64,000 bases of DNA from Kosakonia radicincitans DSM 16656 (GCF_000280495.2 NZ_CP018016.1:248001-312000); one strand, 5' to 3'; positions 25,554 through 36,757 are shown, counted from the first letter of the stretch. Made by a program: numbers and translations. Notes: generated from the letters alone by a model not told the origin.

Positions 25554-26314
25554 TGCGTCAGCTCCATGCCATACAGTGCCAGATGCGCCGCCACTAACTG
25601 CCGGGTGACAGGATGCTGCGGCGCCGTAAACAGCGCTGTCACCGGGCCGTGTTCGATAATTCGCCCGTTATCCATCACCGCTACGTCATCGGCCAGACGG
25701 GCAACCACGCCCATATCGTGCGTCACCAGCAGCATACCGGGCTGGCGCTGTTGTACGATTTCATCAAGCAGATCGAGGATGTGCGCCTGCGCTACGGCGT
25801 CGAGATCGGTGGTGGGTTCGTCGGCGATGATAAACGGCGCATCGCTGAGCAGCGCCATGGCAATCATCATGCGTTGTAACATGCCGCCGCTCATCTCAAA
25901 GGGATAACAGGCCAGCGCGCGCTGCGGTGATTCAAGCCCGACGCTGCGCAGCGCGGCAATTAACGTCTCGTCATCGGCGGGTTTGCCAAGCGCCTGGCAA
26001 GTTTCCCGCGCATGCGCGGCCATCGTGCGCAGTGGGTTAAAGGCGCTTCGCGGGTTTTGCATCACCGTGGCGACGGTGATGCCACGCAAGGCCTGCGGGG
26101 TGACGGGCTGTGCATCCAGCCGCAACTGGCCGCTTACCTGCCGCACACCGGCAGGTAACACGCCGAGCGCTGCCGCGCAGGTCAGTGATTTACCGCTGCC
26201 GCTGCCGCCAACCAGCGCCAGTACGCGCCCGCGTCGCAGCGTCAGCGAAACCTCCTGTACCAGCGGCCTTTCGGCATGCAGGGTGAGACTCTCCAGAGAC
26301 AGTTGTCCAGGCAT
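25550..26314 (-). CDS. nikD: Nickel ABC importer ATPase NikD
   Basis: A 254-residue ATPase with Walker [10 protein letters not shown]-loop [14 protein letters not shown], a slightly unusual signature [15 protein letters not shown], Walker [13 protein letters not shown] and H-loop VTHD. The MSGGMLQR form is shared by NikD orthologues. It overlaps both neighbours (4 nt with nikE, 1 nt with nikC), in line with tight co-translation. Confidence 0.96.
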   Translation of the reverse strand: MPGQLSLESLTLHAERPLVQEVSLTLRRGRVLALVGGSGSGKSLTCAAALGVLPAGVRQVSGQLRLDAQPVTPQALRGITVATVMQNPRSAFNPLRTMAAHARETCQALGKPADDETLIAALRSVGLESPQRALACYPFEMSGGMLQRMMIAMALLSDAPFIIADEPTTDLDAVAQAHILDLLDEIVQQRQPGMLLVTHDMGVVARLADDVAVMDNGRIIEHGPVTALFTAPQHPVTRQLVAAHLALYGMELTQ

Positions 26315-27147
26315 CAGTGTGCGTGCTCCGTAACCAGATGAGGATCGAGGTGGTCGCGCAGGGCGTCGCCCAGCAGGTTAAACGCCATCACGCTGATAAA
26401 CAGCGCCAGCCCCGGCCACAGCATTTGCAGGGGCTGCGTCCAGATAAACTGCCGCGCATCGTTGATCATCACGCCCCATTCCGGCGTGGGCGCGGTCACG
26501 CCAAGCCCAAGAAATGACATGCCTGCCACATGCAGCATCATATGACCGATATCCAGCGTCGCCAGCACCAGTAACGAGGGGACTACCGCGCCCGCAAGAT
26601 GGTCGCGAAACAGCGGCAAGTAGCCTGCACCGCTTAAGCGCGCCGCCAGTACATACTCCCGGCTGCGCAGGGAGATCGCCAGGCTGCGTACCATGCGCGC
26701 GTACCATGCCCAGTGGGAAAGGGCGATGGCGATAATCACATTGGTCAGCCCGGTGCCAAGCACGCCGACCATAAAAAACGACAGGATCGATGTGGGAAAG
26801 GTCATGAAAATATCCGCCACGCGCATAATCGCCTGATCGACGCGCCCGCCCAGCAATCCGGCACAGCCGCCCGCTGCAAGCCCCAACGCCAGCACCAGCA
26901 GTAGGCAAATCATCACCGCGCCGAGCGATACGCGAGTGGCGGCCAGCAGCCGGGAGAAAATATCGCGCCCGAGGTGGTCAGTGCCGAGCCAGTGCTGGCT
27001 GTCGGGCGGCAGCAGGCGCGAAGGCAGATCAACCGCCTGCGGATCGAACGGCACCCACCACTGACAGGTCAGCGCAATCACCAGCAGCAGGAGCAGGATC
27101 AGCATCGCTCCACGTACCGGCCAGCGCGCGGTAAGAAAAAAGTGCAT
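26314..27147 (-). CDS. nikC: Nickel ABC importer permease NikC
   Basis: A 277-residue permease of the OppC/DppC type with about six helices. The N-terminal family segment [23 protein letters not shown] and the coupling loop [20 protein letters not shown] are present. It forms the channel with NikB. Shares one base with each neighbour. Confidence 0.95.
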   Translation of the reverse strand: MHFFLTARWPVRGAMLILLLLLVIALTCQWWVPFDPQAVDLPSRLLPPDSQHWLGTDHLGRDIFSRLLAATRVSLGAVMICLLLVLALGLAAGGCAGLLGGRVDQAIMRVADIFMTFPTSILSFFMVGVLGTGLTNVIIAIALSHWAWYARMVRSLAISLRSREYVLAARLSGAGYLPLFRDHLAGAVVPSLLVLATLDIGHMMLHVAGMSFLGLGVTAPTPEWGVMINDARQFIWTQPLQMLWPGLALFISVMAFNLLGDALRDHLDPHLVTEHAH

Positions 27148-28088
27148 CAGTGCGCTCCTTCATGATGGCGAATGCGGGGATCCAGCGCGGCGCTCAGCAG
27201 ATCCACCACCAGGTTGCACAGAACAAACACCACCACCATCACCAGCGTAAAGCACTGGATCACCGGGTAGTCGCGGTTAAAAATCGCCGACACCGCATAG
27301 CGGCCAATACCGGGCCAGGCGAAGATGTTTTCGATGATCATCGTGCCGCCAATCAGCTCGCCAATATGCATGCCCAGCGCGGTGATCACCGGCAAACCGG
27401 CGTTACGCAAGATATGCCCGCGCTCGGTCTGCTTTTCGTTTAAGCCACGCAGCCGCGCCCAGGTGACATGGCGCTGGCCCGCCGCTTCCAGCATGCTGGC
27501 GCGCAGCAGACGGGCGTTGATCGAAAGCGACATCAGCGCAATCGACACCGCAGGCAAAATCAGGTGCTGCCAGCCGCCGTAACCCAGCGCAGGTAGCCAT
27601 TGCAGGTGTACCGAGAAGAACATCACCAGTAAAAAAGCGAGCCAGAAGTTGGGCATCGACACGCCGAGAAAGGCAATTGCGCGCACGATAAAGTCCGGCA
27701 GACCGTCGCGGTGGCGAGCAGCCCAGATTCCAAGCGGCACCGAGATGAGCAAAATCAGCGCCAGCGCTGCACCCGCCAGTAGTAATGTGGCGGGCAGAAA
27801 GTGCAGCACGTCATCCAGCACCGGGCGCTGGGTGGCGTAGGAGATACCGAAGTCGAGGTGCAGCGCGCGCCACAGCCAGTGGAGATATTGCGCGGCCAGC
27901 GGTTGGTCGAGGCCAAGCTGCGCTCGCGTGGCAGCAATCATCTCCGGCGTTGGCGGCAGGCTGGAAAGGCGTAAATAGTCCATTGCCGGATCGCCCGTGC
28001 CGAGGCGCAGCAGCAGGAAAATTACCACTGATGCGGCGAGGATCATCGGGATCAGGATAAGCAGACGACGGAGTAAATAGCGGCTCAT
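27147..28088 (-). CDS. nikB: Nickel ABC importer permease NikB
   Basis: A 313-residue OppB/DppB-type permease with a first helix at about 8-28, a periplasmic domain with [18 protein letters not shown], and five further helices. The coupling region [24 protein letters not shown] and the conserved [20 protein letters not shown] block are diagnostic. Overlaps nikA by 4 nt. Confidence 0.95.
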   Translation of the reverse strand: MSRYLLRRLLILIPMILAASVVIFLLLRLGTGDPAMDYLRLSSLPPTPEMIAATRAQLGLDQPLAAQYLHWLWRALHLDFGISYATQRPVLDDVLHFLPATLLLAGAALALILLISVPLGIWAARHRDGLPDFIVRAIAFLGVSMPNFWLAFLLVMFFSVHLQWLPALGYGGWQHLILPAVSIALMSLSINARLLRASMLEAAGQRHVTWARLRGLNEKQTERGHILRNAGLPVITALGMHIGELIGGTMIIENIFAWPGIGRYAVSAIFNRDYPVIQCFTLVMVVVFVLCNLVVDLLSAALDPRIRHHEGAH

Positions 28089-29653
28089 TGCGCCGCATCC
28101 GGTGCAATCTGATCGAAGGGGATCTCAGAAGCAATCGGCGCGAACGGAATCACACCCAGTTCTGGTTTTGCTACCACCATCGTTGATACATAGCTGATCG
28201 GCAGATAAACCGCGTCGTTGTGCAGACGAGTGAGAATATCGCGGTACAACGCCTGACGAGCGTGCTCATCGCGGGTGGTCAGCACTTCGCCGATCTCGCG
28301 ATCGATGATTGCTTTATCCGCCAGGCCGCGTTGCGCCTGGTAATCAGCATGGGACGGTACACGCATAGAACTCATAAAGGCGTGCGGATCGTACGGCGCG
28401 TCCCAGCTTCGGTTGAAAATCATACCGAAACGGCCATCGCGCTGACGGGCGTAAATGCTGCTCTCCTCTTCCCCCACCAGCGCCACCTCGACGCCCACCT
28501 GGCGCAGGTTGGCCTGGATTATCTCCGCCATCGATTTGCTCAGCGCGTCGGTGCCGATAAACGCCAGCTCGATGTGTAGCGGCTGACCGGCTTTTTCACG
28601 GATGGTTTTCCCGGCGGGCAGCCTCCAGCCTGCGTTTTCCAGCAATGCCCGCGCCCGATCCGGCGAGTAGCTGCGGGGTTGTAGCCCAACACTGGCGTAA
28701 GGCACCGTTGGCGCAAATAGCGTATCGGCAACCTGCTGCGTGCCGTAGAGCGCGCCATCAATCAGCGTTTTTTTATCTACCGCGTAGTTCAGCGCTTCAC
28801 GTACCGCCTGCTCGCTGGTGGGCGCACGCGTGGAGTTAAGTGCCAGCATCACCGTTTCTACCGGTGCGGAAAGCTGCGTGCGCCAGGCCGGGTTATGGCT
28901 GAAGCGGGCAAAGGTATCCAGTGTCAGCAGCCCTTCGTTGCCGTAGAGCAGGTCGATATCACCGGTTTCGAACGCCACCGCGCGGCTGGTGGCATCGGGG
29001 ATCACCTTGATAACAACTTTGCCGATGGTCGGTTTTTCCCCCCAGTAACGTTCGTTACGCACCATGACGTCGTATTGATTGAGCCGGGATTCCTGCAACA
29101 CCCACGGTCCGGTGCCGATCGGCGCGATAATGCCGTTCATGGTTTGCTGGTTTTTAAACTGCGACGGGGCGATAAAGCGAAACGGGCGGGGCAGGGAGAG
29201 TTCTTGCAAAAACGGATAGTAAGCGCTTTTCAGGGTGATTTGTAACTGGCTGGGGCTCAGGGCTTTGACGTCAGTTATCTGGTTTACCAGCTCCAGCCAG
29301 GCATGGCGCTGGCGGTTCTCCAGTACCGCGCGGAAGTTCTCTGCGGCGGCCTGGGCGTTAAACGGCTCGCCGTTGGAGAACAGCACGCCGTCGCGCAGGG
29401 TAAACACCCAGGTTTTGCCATCCTCCGAGTGCGTCCAGTGAGTGGCCAGCCAGGGTTTTACGCTGCCGTCAGCCTGATATTTGACCAGCGGTTCATACAC
29501 CATGCTCTGGGCGAACATCTGGTTCGGCGTATAAAGGTGCGGGTTGAGCGGGCCGACATTCACCGGCCAGGCGGTGGTCAATGTGGGTAGCGCCGCCCAG
29601 GCGGCAAAAGAGGCGCATAACAGCAGCGCGGAGGCGTGGCGAAAGAAGGACAC
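28085..29653 (-). CDS. nikA: Periplasmic nickel-binding protein NikA
   Basis: A 522-residue family 5 binding protein with a Sec signal ending at about residue 21 (SFAAWA). Segments [21 protein letters not shown] and the histidine-bearing [18 protein letters not shown] match NikA of E. coli, where a histidine in the latter region helps hold Ni-(L-His)2 or another nickel chelate. First gene of nikABCDER; nickel serves the anaerobic hydrogenases and urease where present. Confidence 0.95.
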   Translation of the reverse strand: MSFFRHASALLLCASFAAWAALPTLTTAWPVNVGPLNPHLYTPNQMFAQSMVYEPLVKYQADGSVKPWLATHWTHSEDGKTWVFTLRDGVLFSNGEPFNAQAAAENFRAVLENRQRHAWLELVNQITDVKALSPSQLQITLKSAYYPFLQELSLPRPFRFIAPSQFKNQQTMNGIIAPIGTGPWVLQESRLNQYDVMVRNERYWGEKPTIGKVVIKVIPDATSRAVAFETGDIDLLYGNEGLLTLDTFARFSHNPAWRTQLSAPVETVMLALNSTRAPTSEQAVREALNYAVDKKTLIDGALYGTQQVADTLFAPTVPYASVGLQPRSYSPDRARALLENAGWRLPAGKTIREKAGQPLHIELAFIGTDALSKSMAEIIQANLRQVGVEVALVGEEESSIYARQRDGRFGMIFNRSWDAPYDPHAFMSSMRVPSHADYQAQRGLADKAIIDREIGEVLTTRDEHARQALYRDILTRLHNDAVYLPISYVSTMVVAKPELGVIPFAPIASEIPFDQIAPDAAQ

Positions 29654-29687
29654 GTTGAATTCCCTGACGAAAGTCGGTAGCGAGAAG

Positions 29688-29736
29688 GTATGACGATTTT
29701 ATTTATTCATCATACTTATGGCCTGTCCTGGATCAA
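29688..29736 (-). promoter_or_regulatory. nikA promoter with NikR operator
   Basis: The NikR operator GTATGA-N16-TCATAC fits exactly (29688-29693 and 29710-29715). On the minus strand a -35 TTGATC (29736-29731), a 16-nt spacer and a -10 TATGAT (29714-29709) overlap the operator, so bound NikR would block polymerase. No complete FNR palindrome was found nearby. Confidence 0.88.
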
Positions 29737-29864
29737 AAACCATGTGAATCACAAGGATTTATCTCCCGGCGCGCGGCGCATAAGATGGCTGGCGGCGTTG
29801 AGCGCGCAGACCGCGCTGATTGTGGTCAGATTTCGCCCGGTGGCGAATAATGTGCGTGCAGGTG

Positions 29865-30722
29865 CTATGCCTTAAATAGCTGTAACAGCATCTCAACTTG
29901 TTCATCCAGCGGCGCGAGATCTTTTTTTACGATCAGATGCAGCGGCGTGGCGCGTCGCGCGCCGTGGCTGAGCGGCAGAACTTTCAGCACGCCGTTTGTC
30001 AGCAAGGGCTGAATGCGCTCTTCCGGCAGCCAGCCATAGCCGACCTGGTACTGCACCGCTTCTATCGCCGCATCGATGGTGGAAAAAGTCCACGACTCCT
30101 GCGCGCTCTGGTTTTGCCGGGCATCGCTCTCGGCAATGCGGATTAACGGCCACTCGGCCAGCATCTCTTCGCTCACCTGTTGCGCCGCGCCCAGCGGGTG
30201 ATCGCGATGCGCGACGGCGACAAAATCGATATTCATCAGCCATTCGCCGCGCCCGGTGGTGTCCTGGCGGCGAGTCAGCACCATCACATCCGCCTGCGCA
30301 TACACCGGCAGCTCGTTAGAGGCGTTTTCCAGCACCTCGGTCAAGCGCACCTGGGTTTGCGGATAGCGCTGCTGGAACTGGCGCAGGATGGCGAACAGGC
30401 GCGCGCGGGGAAAGATGTTATCCACTACCAGATCCAGCCGGGTGCGCATGCCGTTACGCAGCGTTGCCGCGCGGGTTTCGACCCAGTCGAAGGCTTTGAG
30501 CAGCGGTTTCACTTGGTTGAGCAGCAGTTCGCCCGCGGGTGTCAGCACCGCGCGACGCCCTTCCTGGACCAGCAAGGCAACGCCCAGCCTCTCCTGCAAT
30601 AGCGCCAGGTTGTAGCTCACGGATGACTGGCTGCGGTGCGTTTCGTCGGCGGCTTTGGCAAAGCTGCCCAGTTCCACCACTTTTTGCAGCAGCGTCCATT
30701 GTTCCAGCGTGGTCTTGTGCAT
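29865..30722 (-). CDS. LysR-type regulator divergent from padC
   Basis: A 285-residue LysR-type protein: winged helix at residues 1-65 (FAKAADETHRSQSSVSYNLALLQERLG) and a two-lobed effector domain, with lobe II around VAVAHRDHPLG and a short C-terminus. It is transcribed away from padC across a 98-bp gap holding a near-palindrome, the usual arrangement for a LysR regulator and its target. It likely responds to phenolic acids such as ferulate or p-coumarate; that is inferred from position. Confidence 0.88.
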   Translation of the reverse strand: MHKTTLEQWTLLQKVVELGSFAKAADETHRSQSSVSYNLALLQERLGVALLVQEGRRAVLTPAGELLLNQVKPLLKAFDWVETRAATLRNGMRTRLDLVVDNIFPRARLFAILRQFQQRYPQTQVRLTEVLENASNELPVYAQADVMVLTRRQDTTGRGEWLMNIDFVAVAHRDHPLGAAQQVSEEMLAEWPLIRIAESDARQNQSAQESWTFSTIDAAIEAVQYQVGYGWLPEERIQPLLTNGVLKVLPLSHGARRATPLHLIVKKDLAPLDEQVEMLLQLFKA

Positions 30723-30731
30723 AACTCATCT

Positions 30732-30780
30732 AAAAATTGAATGAATGTGATGCAAATATAGCGTTATTCATTGGATTTTT
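30732..30780. promoter_or_regulatory. Near-palindromic operator between lysR-type gene and padC
   Basis: Arms 30732-30746 and 30766-30780 match at 13 of 15 positions around a 19-nt centre. They sit 41 nt before the padC ATG at their nearest and just upstream of the regulator start, as expected for the site where the LysR-type protein controls both genes. Confidence 0.55.
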
Positions 30781-30820
30781 ACGAGCGTAGGATCACCTTA
30801 TCGAACAGAGGAGATGAAAA

Positions 30821-31327
30821 ATGAGCACCTTTGATAAACATGATTTGAGCGGTTTTATCGGCAAACATCTGGTTTATACCTACGATAATGGCTGGAATTA
30901 CGAGATCTACGTGAAAAACGGCGAAACCCTTGATTACCGTATTCATAGCGGCATCGTGGCGAACCGTTGGGTGAAAAACCAGCATGCGTATATTGTTCGC
31001 GTGGGGGAAAGTATTTATAAAATTTCCTGGACTGAACCGACCGGCACAGATGTCAGCCTGATTGTGAACCTCGGCGACCGCCTATTCCACGGCACTATCT
31101 TCTTCCCGCGCTGGGTGATCAACAACCCGGAAAAAACCGTCTGCTTCCAGAACGATCACATTCCGCTGATGGAGTCTTACCGCGCGGCAGGCCCGGCTTA
31201 TCCGACCGAAGTGATCGACGAATTCGCCACCATTACGTTTGTGCGCGATTGCGGCGCGAATAACGATAGCGTGATTGACTGCGCTGCCAGCGAATTACCG
31301 GCTAATTTTCCGCAGAATTTATCCTGA
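30821..31327 (+). CDS. padC: Phenolic acid decarboxylase PadC
   Basis: A 168-residue cofactor-free decarboxylase with a lipocalin-like beta barrel. The family strands LVYTYDNGWNYEIYVKNG, DYRIHSGIVANRWV and GTIFFPRWVINNPEKTVCFQN are all present. It converts ferulate, p-coumarate and caffeate to 4-vinyl phenols, detoxifying plant phenolic acids, a trait common in plant-associated Enterobacteriaceae. An AGAGGAGATG ribosome site precedes the ATG. Single-gene transcript, controlled by the divergent LysR-type gene. Confidence 0.95.
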   Translation: MSTFDKHDLSGFIGKHLVYTYDNGWNYEIYVKNGETLDYRIHSGIVANRWVKNQHAYIVRVGESIYKISWTEPTGTDVSLIVNLGDRLFHGTIFFPRWVINNPEKTVCFQNDHIPLMESYRAAGPAYPTEVIDEFATITFVRDCGANNDSVIDCAASELPANFPQNLS

Positions 31328-31434
31328 TTTCTTATTCAGAAAATACATTTAAACAGTAACGATAGAAATAATTAATTGCATAACAATATTAATTTTTTCC
31401 GCTTTTGTTGATGTACTGTTTAAATAACAAAGAA

Positions 31435-31470
31435 AACGCCTTTGTATACAACGCAGAGGCGTTAATTGTT
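31435..31470 (+). terminator. Probable padC terminator
   Basis: AACGCCT (31435-31441) pairs with AGGCGTT (31457-31463), followed by AATTGTTTC and further T-rich DNA. It lies about 110 nt after the padC stop. Confidence 0.45.
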
Positions 31471-31575
31471 TCATTTTTTTGACAATTGTCACAGCTTAAT
31501 TTTCTATTCCATCAATTTAACGCTTTGTAAAATAAATATTTTTTATAATTGTTAAATTTGTCACTTCTCAGCTTT

Positions 31576-31608
31576 CTTAATCTTGTCCTAATATTCCTTT
31601 GGTAACAT
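31576..31608 (+). promoter_or_regulatory. PmrA (BasR) box of the arn operon promoter
   Basis: CTTAAT-N5-CCTAAT (31576-31581, 31587-31592) is close to the direct repeat bound by PmrA in Salmonella and E. coli arn promoters (CTTAAT-N5-CTTAAT class), followed 10 nt later by a TAACAT -10-like box. This places arn under the PmrAB (and indirectly PhoPQ) polymyxin-resistance response. Confidence 0.65.
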
Positions 31609-31697
31609 CTACCGACCAACTGTGAATGATGATTAATGCATAAAAAAATGCAGTCATTATATTGTGGTTTAACATTCATCCGCCATTTTACTCACTA

Positions 31698-31718
31698 GCC
31701 GCAAAGTGTCTTTGTGGC
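31698..31718 (+). other. Leader hairpin before arnB
   Basis: GCCGCAAAG (31698-31706) pairs with CTTTGTGGC (31710-31718) through nine pairs including one G-U, with a 3-nt loop. It ends 36 nt before the arnB start. It could affect transcription or stability of the arn mRNA; no long U-run follows. Confidence 0.4.
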
Positions 31719-31754
31719 GGTCTGTTTATGCGTCTTTGACGCCAAGGAAAAATG

Positions 31755-32891
31755 ATGAGTGATTTTTTACCGTTCTCGCGCCCGTCAATGGGAGATGAAG
31801 AGTTCGCAGCCATTCAGCAAGTGCTCTCTTCCGGCTGGATCACGACAGGTCCGAAAAATCAGGCGCTGGAAGAGGCTTTTTGCACGCTGACCGGTAACCG
31901 TCATGCGATTGCGGTGAGTTCTGCGACAGGCGGAATGCACGTCACGCTGATGGCGCTGGGGATTGGTGCGGGTGATGAAGTGATCACCCCGTCGATGACC
32001 TGGGTTTCCACTCTCAACATGATCGTCCTGCTCGGCGCGACGCCGGTGATGATCGATGTCGATCGCGATACGCTGATGGTCACCCCTGAAGCGGTTGAAG
32101 CGGCGATTACTCCACGAACCAAAGCCATTATTCCCGTCCATTACGCAGGCGCGCCTGCTGATATTGATGCCATTCGCGCCATTGGCGAGAAGCACGGTAT
32201 TCCGGTGATTGAAGATGCGGCACACGCGGCCGGAACTTACTACAAAGGTCAGCATGTGGGTTCGCGCGGTACGGCGATTTTTTCCTTCCACGCCATTAAA
32301 AACATGACCTCCGCTGAAGGCGGGTTAGTAGTGACGGATGACGAACAACTGGCCAACCGTATTCGCAGCCTGAAATTCCACGGGCTTGGCGTGGATGCCT
32401 ACGATCGGCAGACCCACGGCCGCGCGCCGCAGGCGGAAGTGATCTCCCCTGGCTTTAAATACAACCTGGCCGATATCAACGCCGCCATTGCGCTGGTGCA
32501 GCTTGGCAAGTTGCCAGCGGCCAATGCCCGCCGCCAGGAGATTGCTCAACGCTATTTGCAGGAACTGGCTGATACCCCGTTCCAGCCGCTGGCGCTGCCG
32601 TCATGGCCGCATCAGCACGCCTGGCATCTGTTTATTATTCGCGTTGATGAACAACGTTGCGGTATCTCCCGCGACGCACTGATGGAAACCCTGAAAGCGC
32701 AGGGCATTGGCACTGGCCTGCATTTTCGCGCGGCACATACGCAGAAGTACTACCGCGAACGCTTCCCGATTGTTTTACCCAATACGGAGTGGAACAGCGC
32801 ACGTATCTGTTCCCTGCCGCTTTTCCCGGATATGACCCATGACGACTCAACCCGCGTCATTGATGCGCTCAAAAACATTGCAGGGCGCTGA
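31755..32891 (+). CDS. arnB: UDP-4-amino-4-deoxy-L-arabinose aminotransferase ArnB
   Basis: A 378-residue PLP aminotransferase that converts UDP-4-keto-arabinose to UDP-L-Ara4N using glutamate. Sequence blocks [30 protein letters not shown] and the PLP-lysine [15 protein letters not shown] match ArnB. Two ATGs stand in tandem at 31752 and 31755; AAGGA at 31744-31748 is better spaced for the second, giving [13 protein letters not shown]. First gene of arnBCADTEF. Confidence 0.97.
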   Translation: MSDFLPFSRPSMGDEEFAAIQQVLSSGWITTGPKNQALEEAFCTLTGNRHAIAVSSATGGMHVTLMALGIGAGDEVITPSMTWVSTLNMIVLLGATPVMIDVDRDTLMVTPEAVEAAITPRTKAIIPVHYAGAPADIDAIRAIGEKHGIPVIEDAAHAAGTYYKGQHVGSRGTAIFSFHAIKNMTSAEGGLVVTDDEQLANRIRSLKFHGLGVDAYDRQTHGRAPQAEVISPGFKYNLADINAAIALVQLGKLPAANARRQEIAQRYLQELADTPFQPLALPSWPHQHAWHLFIIRVDEQRCGISRDALMETLKAQGIGTGLHFRAAHTQKYYRERFPIVLPNTEWNSARICSLPLFPDMTHDDSTRVIDALKNIAGR

Positions 32892-32892
32892 T

Positions 32893-33876
32893 ATGTTTAC
32901 CTTACCCCTTGTCGAAAAAGTTTCCGTGGTTATCCCGGTTTACAACGAGCAAGAGAGCCTGCCGGAACTGATTCGCCGCACTACGGCGAGCTGCAACCTG
33001 CTGGGCGTTGATTACGAAATTCTGCTGGTCGATGACGGCAGCAGCGACGACTCCGCGCAGATGTTAACCGCTGCGGCTGAAGAGCCAGGCAGCCGTGTTG
33101 TTGCTGTGTTACTGAACCGCAATTACGGCCAGCATTCGGCGATCATGGCCGGTTTCAGCCATGTCACCGGCGATCTGATCATCACGCTGGATGCCGATCT
33201 GCAAAACCCGCCGGAAGAGATCCCGCGTCTGGTGGCGAAAGCCAATGAAGGTTATGACGTGGTCGGCACCGTGCGCCAGCACCGCCAGGACAGCCTGTTC
33301 CGCAAAATGGCGTCACGCACCATCAACCGCCTGATCCAGCGCACTACCGGTAAAGCAATGGGCGACTACGGCTGCATGCTGCGCGCTTACCGCCGCCATA
33401 TTGTCGATGCCATGTTGCATTGCCACGAGCGCAGCACCTTTATCCCAATCCTCGCCAACACCTTTGCCCGCCGGGCGGTTGAGATCCCGGTGCAGCACGC
33501 CGAACGTGAGTTCGGTGATTCGAAATACAGCTTCATGCGACTGATCAATCTGATGTACGACCTGGTGACCTGCCTGACCACCACGCCGCTGCGCTTGCTG
33601 AGCGTCTTCGGCAGCGTGATTGCCCTGGCGGGCTTCTCGCTGGCGGTACTGCTGGTGGTGCTGCGTCTGGCGTTTGGCCCGCAGTGGGCGGGGGAAGGGG
33701 TGTTCATGCTCTTCGCCATCCTGTTCACCTTTATCGGCGCGCAGTTTATCGGCATGGGGCTGCTTGGGGAGTATATCGGCCGTATCTACAACGATGTGCG
33801 CGCTCGTCCCCGCTACTTTATTCAACGTGTTGTCCGTCAAGAATCTGATGATTCGCAAGAGGAAAAAAAACAATGA
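32893..33876 (+). CDS. arnC: Undecaprenyl-phosphate Ara4FN transferase ArnC
   Basis: A 327-residue GT2 glycosyltransferase with two C-terminal membrane helices (about 235-300). The nucleotide-sugar site [12 protein letters not shown], the DDGSSDDS acidic pair and the [10 protein letters not shown] motif are clear. It moves 4-formamido-arabinose from UDP to undecaprenyl phosphate at the inner membrane. The open frame extends upstream, but ATG 32893, one base after the arnB stop, starts at [15 protein letters not shown] as in other ArnC proteins. Overlaps arnA by 4 nt. Confidence 0.96.
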   Translation: MFTLPLVEKVSVVIPVYNEQESLPELIRRTTASCNLLGVDYEILLVDDGSSDDSAQMLTAAAEEPGSRVVAVLLNRNYGQHSAIMAGFSHVTGDLIITLDADLQNPPEEIPRLVAKANEGYDVVGTVRQHRQDSLFRKMASRTINRLIQRTTGKAMGDYGCMLRAYRRHIVDAMLHCHERSTFIPILANTFARRAVEIPVQHAEREFGDSKYSFMRLINLMYDLVTCLTTTPLRLLSVFGSVIALAGFSLAVLLVVLRLAFGPQWAGEGVFMLFAILFTFIGAQFIGMGLLGEYIGRIYNDVRARPRYFIQRVVRQESDDSQEEKKQ

Positions 33877-35852
33877 AAGCCGTAGTTTTTGCTTACCACG
33901 ATATGGGATGTGTTGGTACACAGGCGTTACTGGATGCCGGATTTGAGATTGCGGCGATTTTTACTCACCCTGACAACGCGAACGAAAACCACTTTTTTGG
34001 CTCCGTGGCACGCATTGCCGCTGAGCGCGGCATTCCGGTCTACGCACCGGAGGATGTTAACCACCCGCTGTGGGTGGACCGTATTCGCGACCTCAACGCG
34101 GATGTGATCTTCTCGTTCTACTACCGCAACTTGCTGTGCGGAAACATCCTCAACACTGCGCGTTTTGGCGCGTTCAACCTGCATGGCTCTCTGCTGCCGG
34201 CTTACCGTGGCCGCGCGCCGCTAAACTGGGTGCTGGTGAATGGTGAAACGGAAACCGGCGTCACCCTGCATCGCATGGTCGCGCGGGCCGATGCGGGCGC
34301 GATTATCGCGCAGCAGCGCGTGGCGATTGAAGAAAATGATGAAGCCCTCTCGCTGCACCGTAAGCTCTCCGAGGCGGCAAAAGCGATGCTGAGCAGCGTG
34401 CTGCCCGACATCAAAGCGCAGCGCTTTAGCGAAACCGCGCAGGACGAAAGCAAAGCCAGCTATGTTGGTCGCCGCACGCCGGAAGATGGCCGTCTTGACT
34501 GGGAAAAACCGGCGCAGACGCTGCAAAACCTGGTGCGTGCTGTTTCCGATCCGTGGCCGGGCGCTTACAGCTTTGCCGGTACTCATAAATTTATCGTCTG
34601 GAAATCCCGCGTACGTACCGATCTCAGCCCGGCCCGCGCAGGTACCGTGTTGTCTGTTGCGCCGCTGGTTGTCGCCTGTGGTGAAGGCGCGCTGGAAATT
34701 TTGACCGGCCAGGCCGACAACGGCGTTTATATGCAGGGCGCGCAACTGGCGCAGTCGCTGGGGCTGGTCGCTGGCGCATTGCTGACCAGCAAACCGGTGG
34801 TGGCGGTTAAACGCCGTACCCGCGTGCTGATCCTTGGTGTGAACGGCTTTATCGGCAACCATCTGACCGAACGTCTGCTGCGTGATGACAATTACGAGAT
34901 CTACGGCCTGGATATCGGATCGGATGCGATCAGCCGTTTCCTCGGCAGCCCGCGCTTCCACTTCGTTGAAGGCGATATCAGCATTCACTCCGAGTGGATC
35001 GAGTATCACATCAAAAAATGCGACGTGGTGCTGCCGCTGGTGGCGATCGCCACGCCGATCGAATACACCCGCAATCCGCTGCGCGTGTTCGAGCTGGATT
35101 TCGAAGAGAACCTGAAAATCATCCGTGACTGCGTGAAATACAATAAACGCATCATTTTCCCGTCGACGTCGGAAGTGTACGGCATGTGTACCGACAAGAA
35201 TTTCGACGAAGACAATTCGAACCTGGTGGTCGGCCCGATCAACAAACAGCGCTGGATTTACTCGGTATCGAAGCAACTGCTCGACCGCGTGATCTGGGCA
35301 TATGGCGACAAGCACGGTCTGAAATTCACCCTGTTCCGTCCGTTTAACTGGATGGGGCCGCGCCTGGATAACCTGAACGCCGCGCGCATCGGTAGCTCCC
35401 GCGCTATCACCCAGCTGATCCTCAACCTGGTGGAAGGTTCGCCGATCAAACTGATCGAAGGCGGTAAACAAAAACGCTGCTTCACCGATATCAGCGACGG
35501 TATTGAAGCGCTGTTCCGCATTATCGAAAACAAAGATGGTCGCTGCGACGGCGAGATCATCAACATCGGTAACCCGGATAACGAAGCGAGCATCAAAGAG
35601 CTGGCTGAAATGCTGCTGGCGAGCTTTGAGAAACACCCGCTGCGCGATCGTTTCCCGCCGTTCGCCGGTTTCCGCGAAGTGGAAAGCAGCAGCTATTACG
35701 GCAAAGGTTACCAGGATGTCGAGCACCGCAAACCGAGCATCCGTAACGCTAAACGCTGCCTGCACTGGGAGCCGACCGTCGATATGCGCCAGACCATTGA
35801 TGAGACGCTGGATTTCTTCCTGCGTACTGTCGAACTGACGGATGAGAAATAA
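33873..35852 (+). CDS. arnA: Bifunctional UDP-Ara4N formyltransferase / UDP-glucuronate decarboxylase ArnA
   Basis: A 659-residue two-domain enzyme (E. coli 660). The N-terminal formyltransferase carries the catalytic Asn102, His104 ([13 protein letters not shown]) and Asp140. The C-terminal oxidative decarboxylase begins at about 317 with [15 protein letters not shown] and holds PSTSEVYG and [10 protein letters not shown]. It supplies both the first step (UDP-glucuronate oxidation and decarboxylation) and the formylation step of the Ara4N pathway. Two bases separate it from arnD. Confidence 0.98.
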   Translation: MKAVVFAYHDMGCVGTQALLDAGFEIAAIFTHPDNANENHFFGSVARIAAERGIPVYAPEDVNHPLWVDRIRDLNADVIFSFYYRNLLCGNILNTARFGAFNLHGSLLPAYRGRAPLNWVLVNGETETGVTLHRMVARADAGAIIAQQRVAIEENDEALSLHRKLSEAAKAMLSSVLPDIKAQRFSETAQDESKASYVGRRTPEDGRLDWEKPAQTLQNLVRAVSDPWPGAYSFAGTHKFIVWKSRVRTDLSPARAGTVLSVAPLVVACGEGALEILTGQADNGVYMQGAQLAQSLGLVAGALLTSKPVVAVKRRTRVLILGVNGFIGNHLTERLLRDDNYEIYGLDIGSDAISRFLGSPRFHFVEGDISIHSEWIEYHIKKCDVVLPLVAIATPIEYTRNPLRVFELDFEENLKIIRDCVKYNKRIIFPSTSEVYGMCTDKNFDEDNSNLVVGPINKQRWIYSVSKQLLDRVIWAYGDKHGLKFTLFRPFNWMGPRLDNLNAARIGSSRAITQLILNLVEGSPIKLIEGGKQKRCFTDISDGIEALFRIIENKDGRCDGEIINIGNPDNEASIKELAEMLLASFEKHPLRDRFPPFAGFREVESSSYYGKGYQDVEHRKPSIRNAKRCLHWEPTVDMRQTIDETLDFFLRTVELTDEK

Positions 35853-35854
35853 GC

Positions 35855-36757
35855 ATGAAATATGTCGGCTTACGCATTGATGTCGATACCTTTCGCGGCA
35901 CGCGTGATGGCGTACCGCGCCTGCTGGAGCTGTTAAAAAAGCACCATATTCAGGCGAGCTTTTTCTTTAGCGTCGGGCCGGACAACATGGGGCGCCATAT
36001 CTGGCGCCTGCTTAAGCCGAAGTTTCTGTGGAAGATGCTGCGCTCGCGCGCGGCATCGCTCTACGGCTGGGATATTCTGCTGGCCGGAACGGCCTGGCCG
36101 GGACGGTTAATTGGCGAAGGGAATGCGGAGATTATTCGCCAGACCGCGCAGGGCCACGAAGTCGGGCTGCACGCCTGGGATCACCACGGCTGGCAGCGCT
36201 GGAGCGGCGTATGGGATCAAAAGCGTTTAGAGGCGGAGATCGAACGCGGCCTGCTGGCGCTGGAAGTGATTATTGGTCGTTCGGTGACCTGTTCGGCCGT
36301 CGCGGGCTGGCGCGCCGATCAGCGGATAGTGAAAGCGAAGTCTGCGTTCGACTTCCGTTATAACAGCGATTGTCGCGGTACGCAGCCGTTTCGCCCGCAA
36401 CTGACGGCCAACACCTGTGCTGCTCCGCAGATCCCGGTGACCTTGCCGACCTGGGATGAAGTGGTCGGCACCACGGTGAGCGCCGCTGAATACAATCGTT
36501 ATATTCTCGACTGTATCCACAGTGATAACGGGACGCCGGTTTATACCATTCATGCTGAAGTGGAAGGGATCATCGGCGCGGATGGATTTGATGAATTACT
36601 GACAATGGCGACCCGCGAGCAAATCGTCTTTTGCCCGTTGAGCCAGCTATTGCCGGATGATGTTGCCACGTTGCCGGTGGGCAAAGTCGTGCGCGGAGAA
36701 GTGGTCGGCCGGGAAGGCTGGCTGGGTTGCCAACAACTGTTGAGTTCAGGGTCATGA
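35855..36757 (+). CDS. arnD: 4-deoxy-4-formamido-L-arabinose-phosphoundecaprenol deformylase ArnD
   Basis: A 300-residue NodB-fold polysaccharide deacetylase relative. The metal and catalytic regions are [12 protein letters not shown] at the start and [14 protein letters not shown] in the middle. It removes the formyl group from the lipid-linked sugar, making transfer irreversible. The stop overlaps the arnT start (ATGA). Confidence 0.97.
   Translation: MKYVGLRIDVDTFRGTRDGVPRLLELLKKHHIQASFFFSVGPDNMGRHIWRLLKPKFLWKMLRSRAASLYGWDILLAGTAWPGRLIGEGNAEIIRQTAQGHEVGLHAWDHHGWQRWSGVWDQKRLEAEIERGLLALEVIIGRSVTCSAVAGWRADQRIVKAKSAFDFRYNSDCRGTQPFRPQLTANTCAAPQIPVTLPTWDEVVGTTVSAAEYNRYILDCIHSDNGTPVYTIHAEVEGIIGADGFDELLTMATREQIVFCPLSQLLPDDVATLPVGKVVRGEVVGREGWLGCQQLLSSGS

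Larger units (their letters stand above)
31328..31754. other. padC-arnB intergenic region
   Basis: An AT-rich 427-bp region with, in order, a likely padC terminator (31435-31470), a PmrA-type box (31576-31592) with a -10-like TAACAT at 31603-31608, and an arn leader of about 140 nt that contains a hairpin (31698-31718). A 16-codon open frame at 31648-31698 lacks a ribosome site and is not called as a gene. Confidence 0.6.

Noticed and set aside
31648..31698. 16-codon open frame in the arn leader
   Set aside because: No ribosome site and no resemblance to the PmrR peptide as I remember it; kept only as a note with the hairpin.
34221..35765. 514-codon open frame antisense to arnA
   Set aside because: arnA is certain on the other strand; the antisense translation has no family features.
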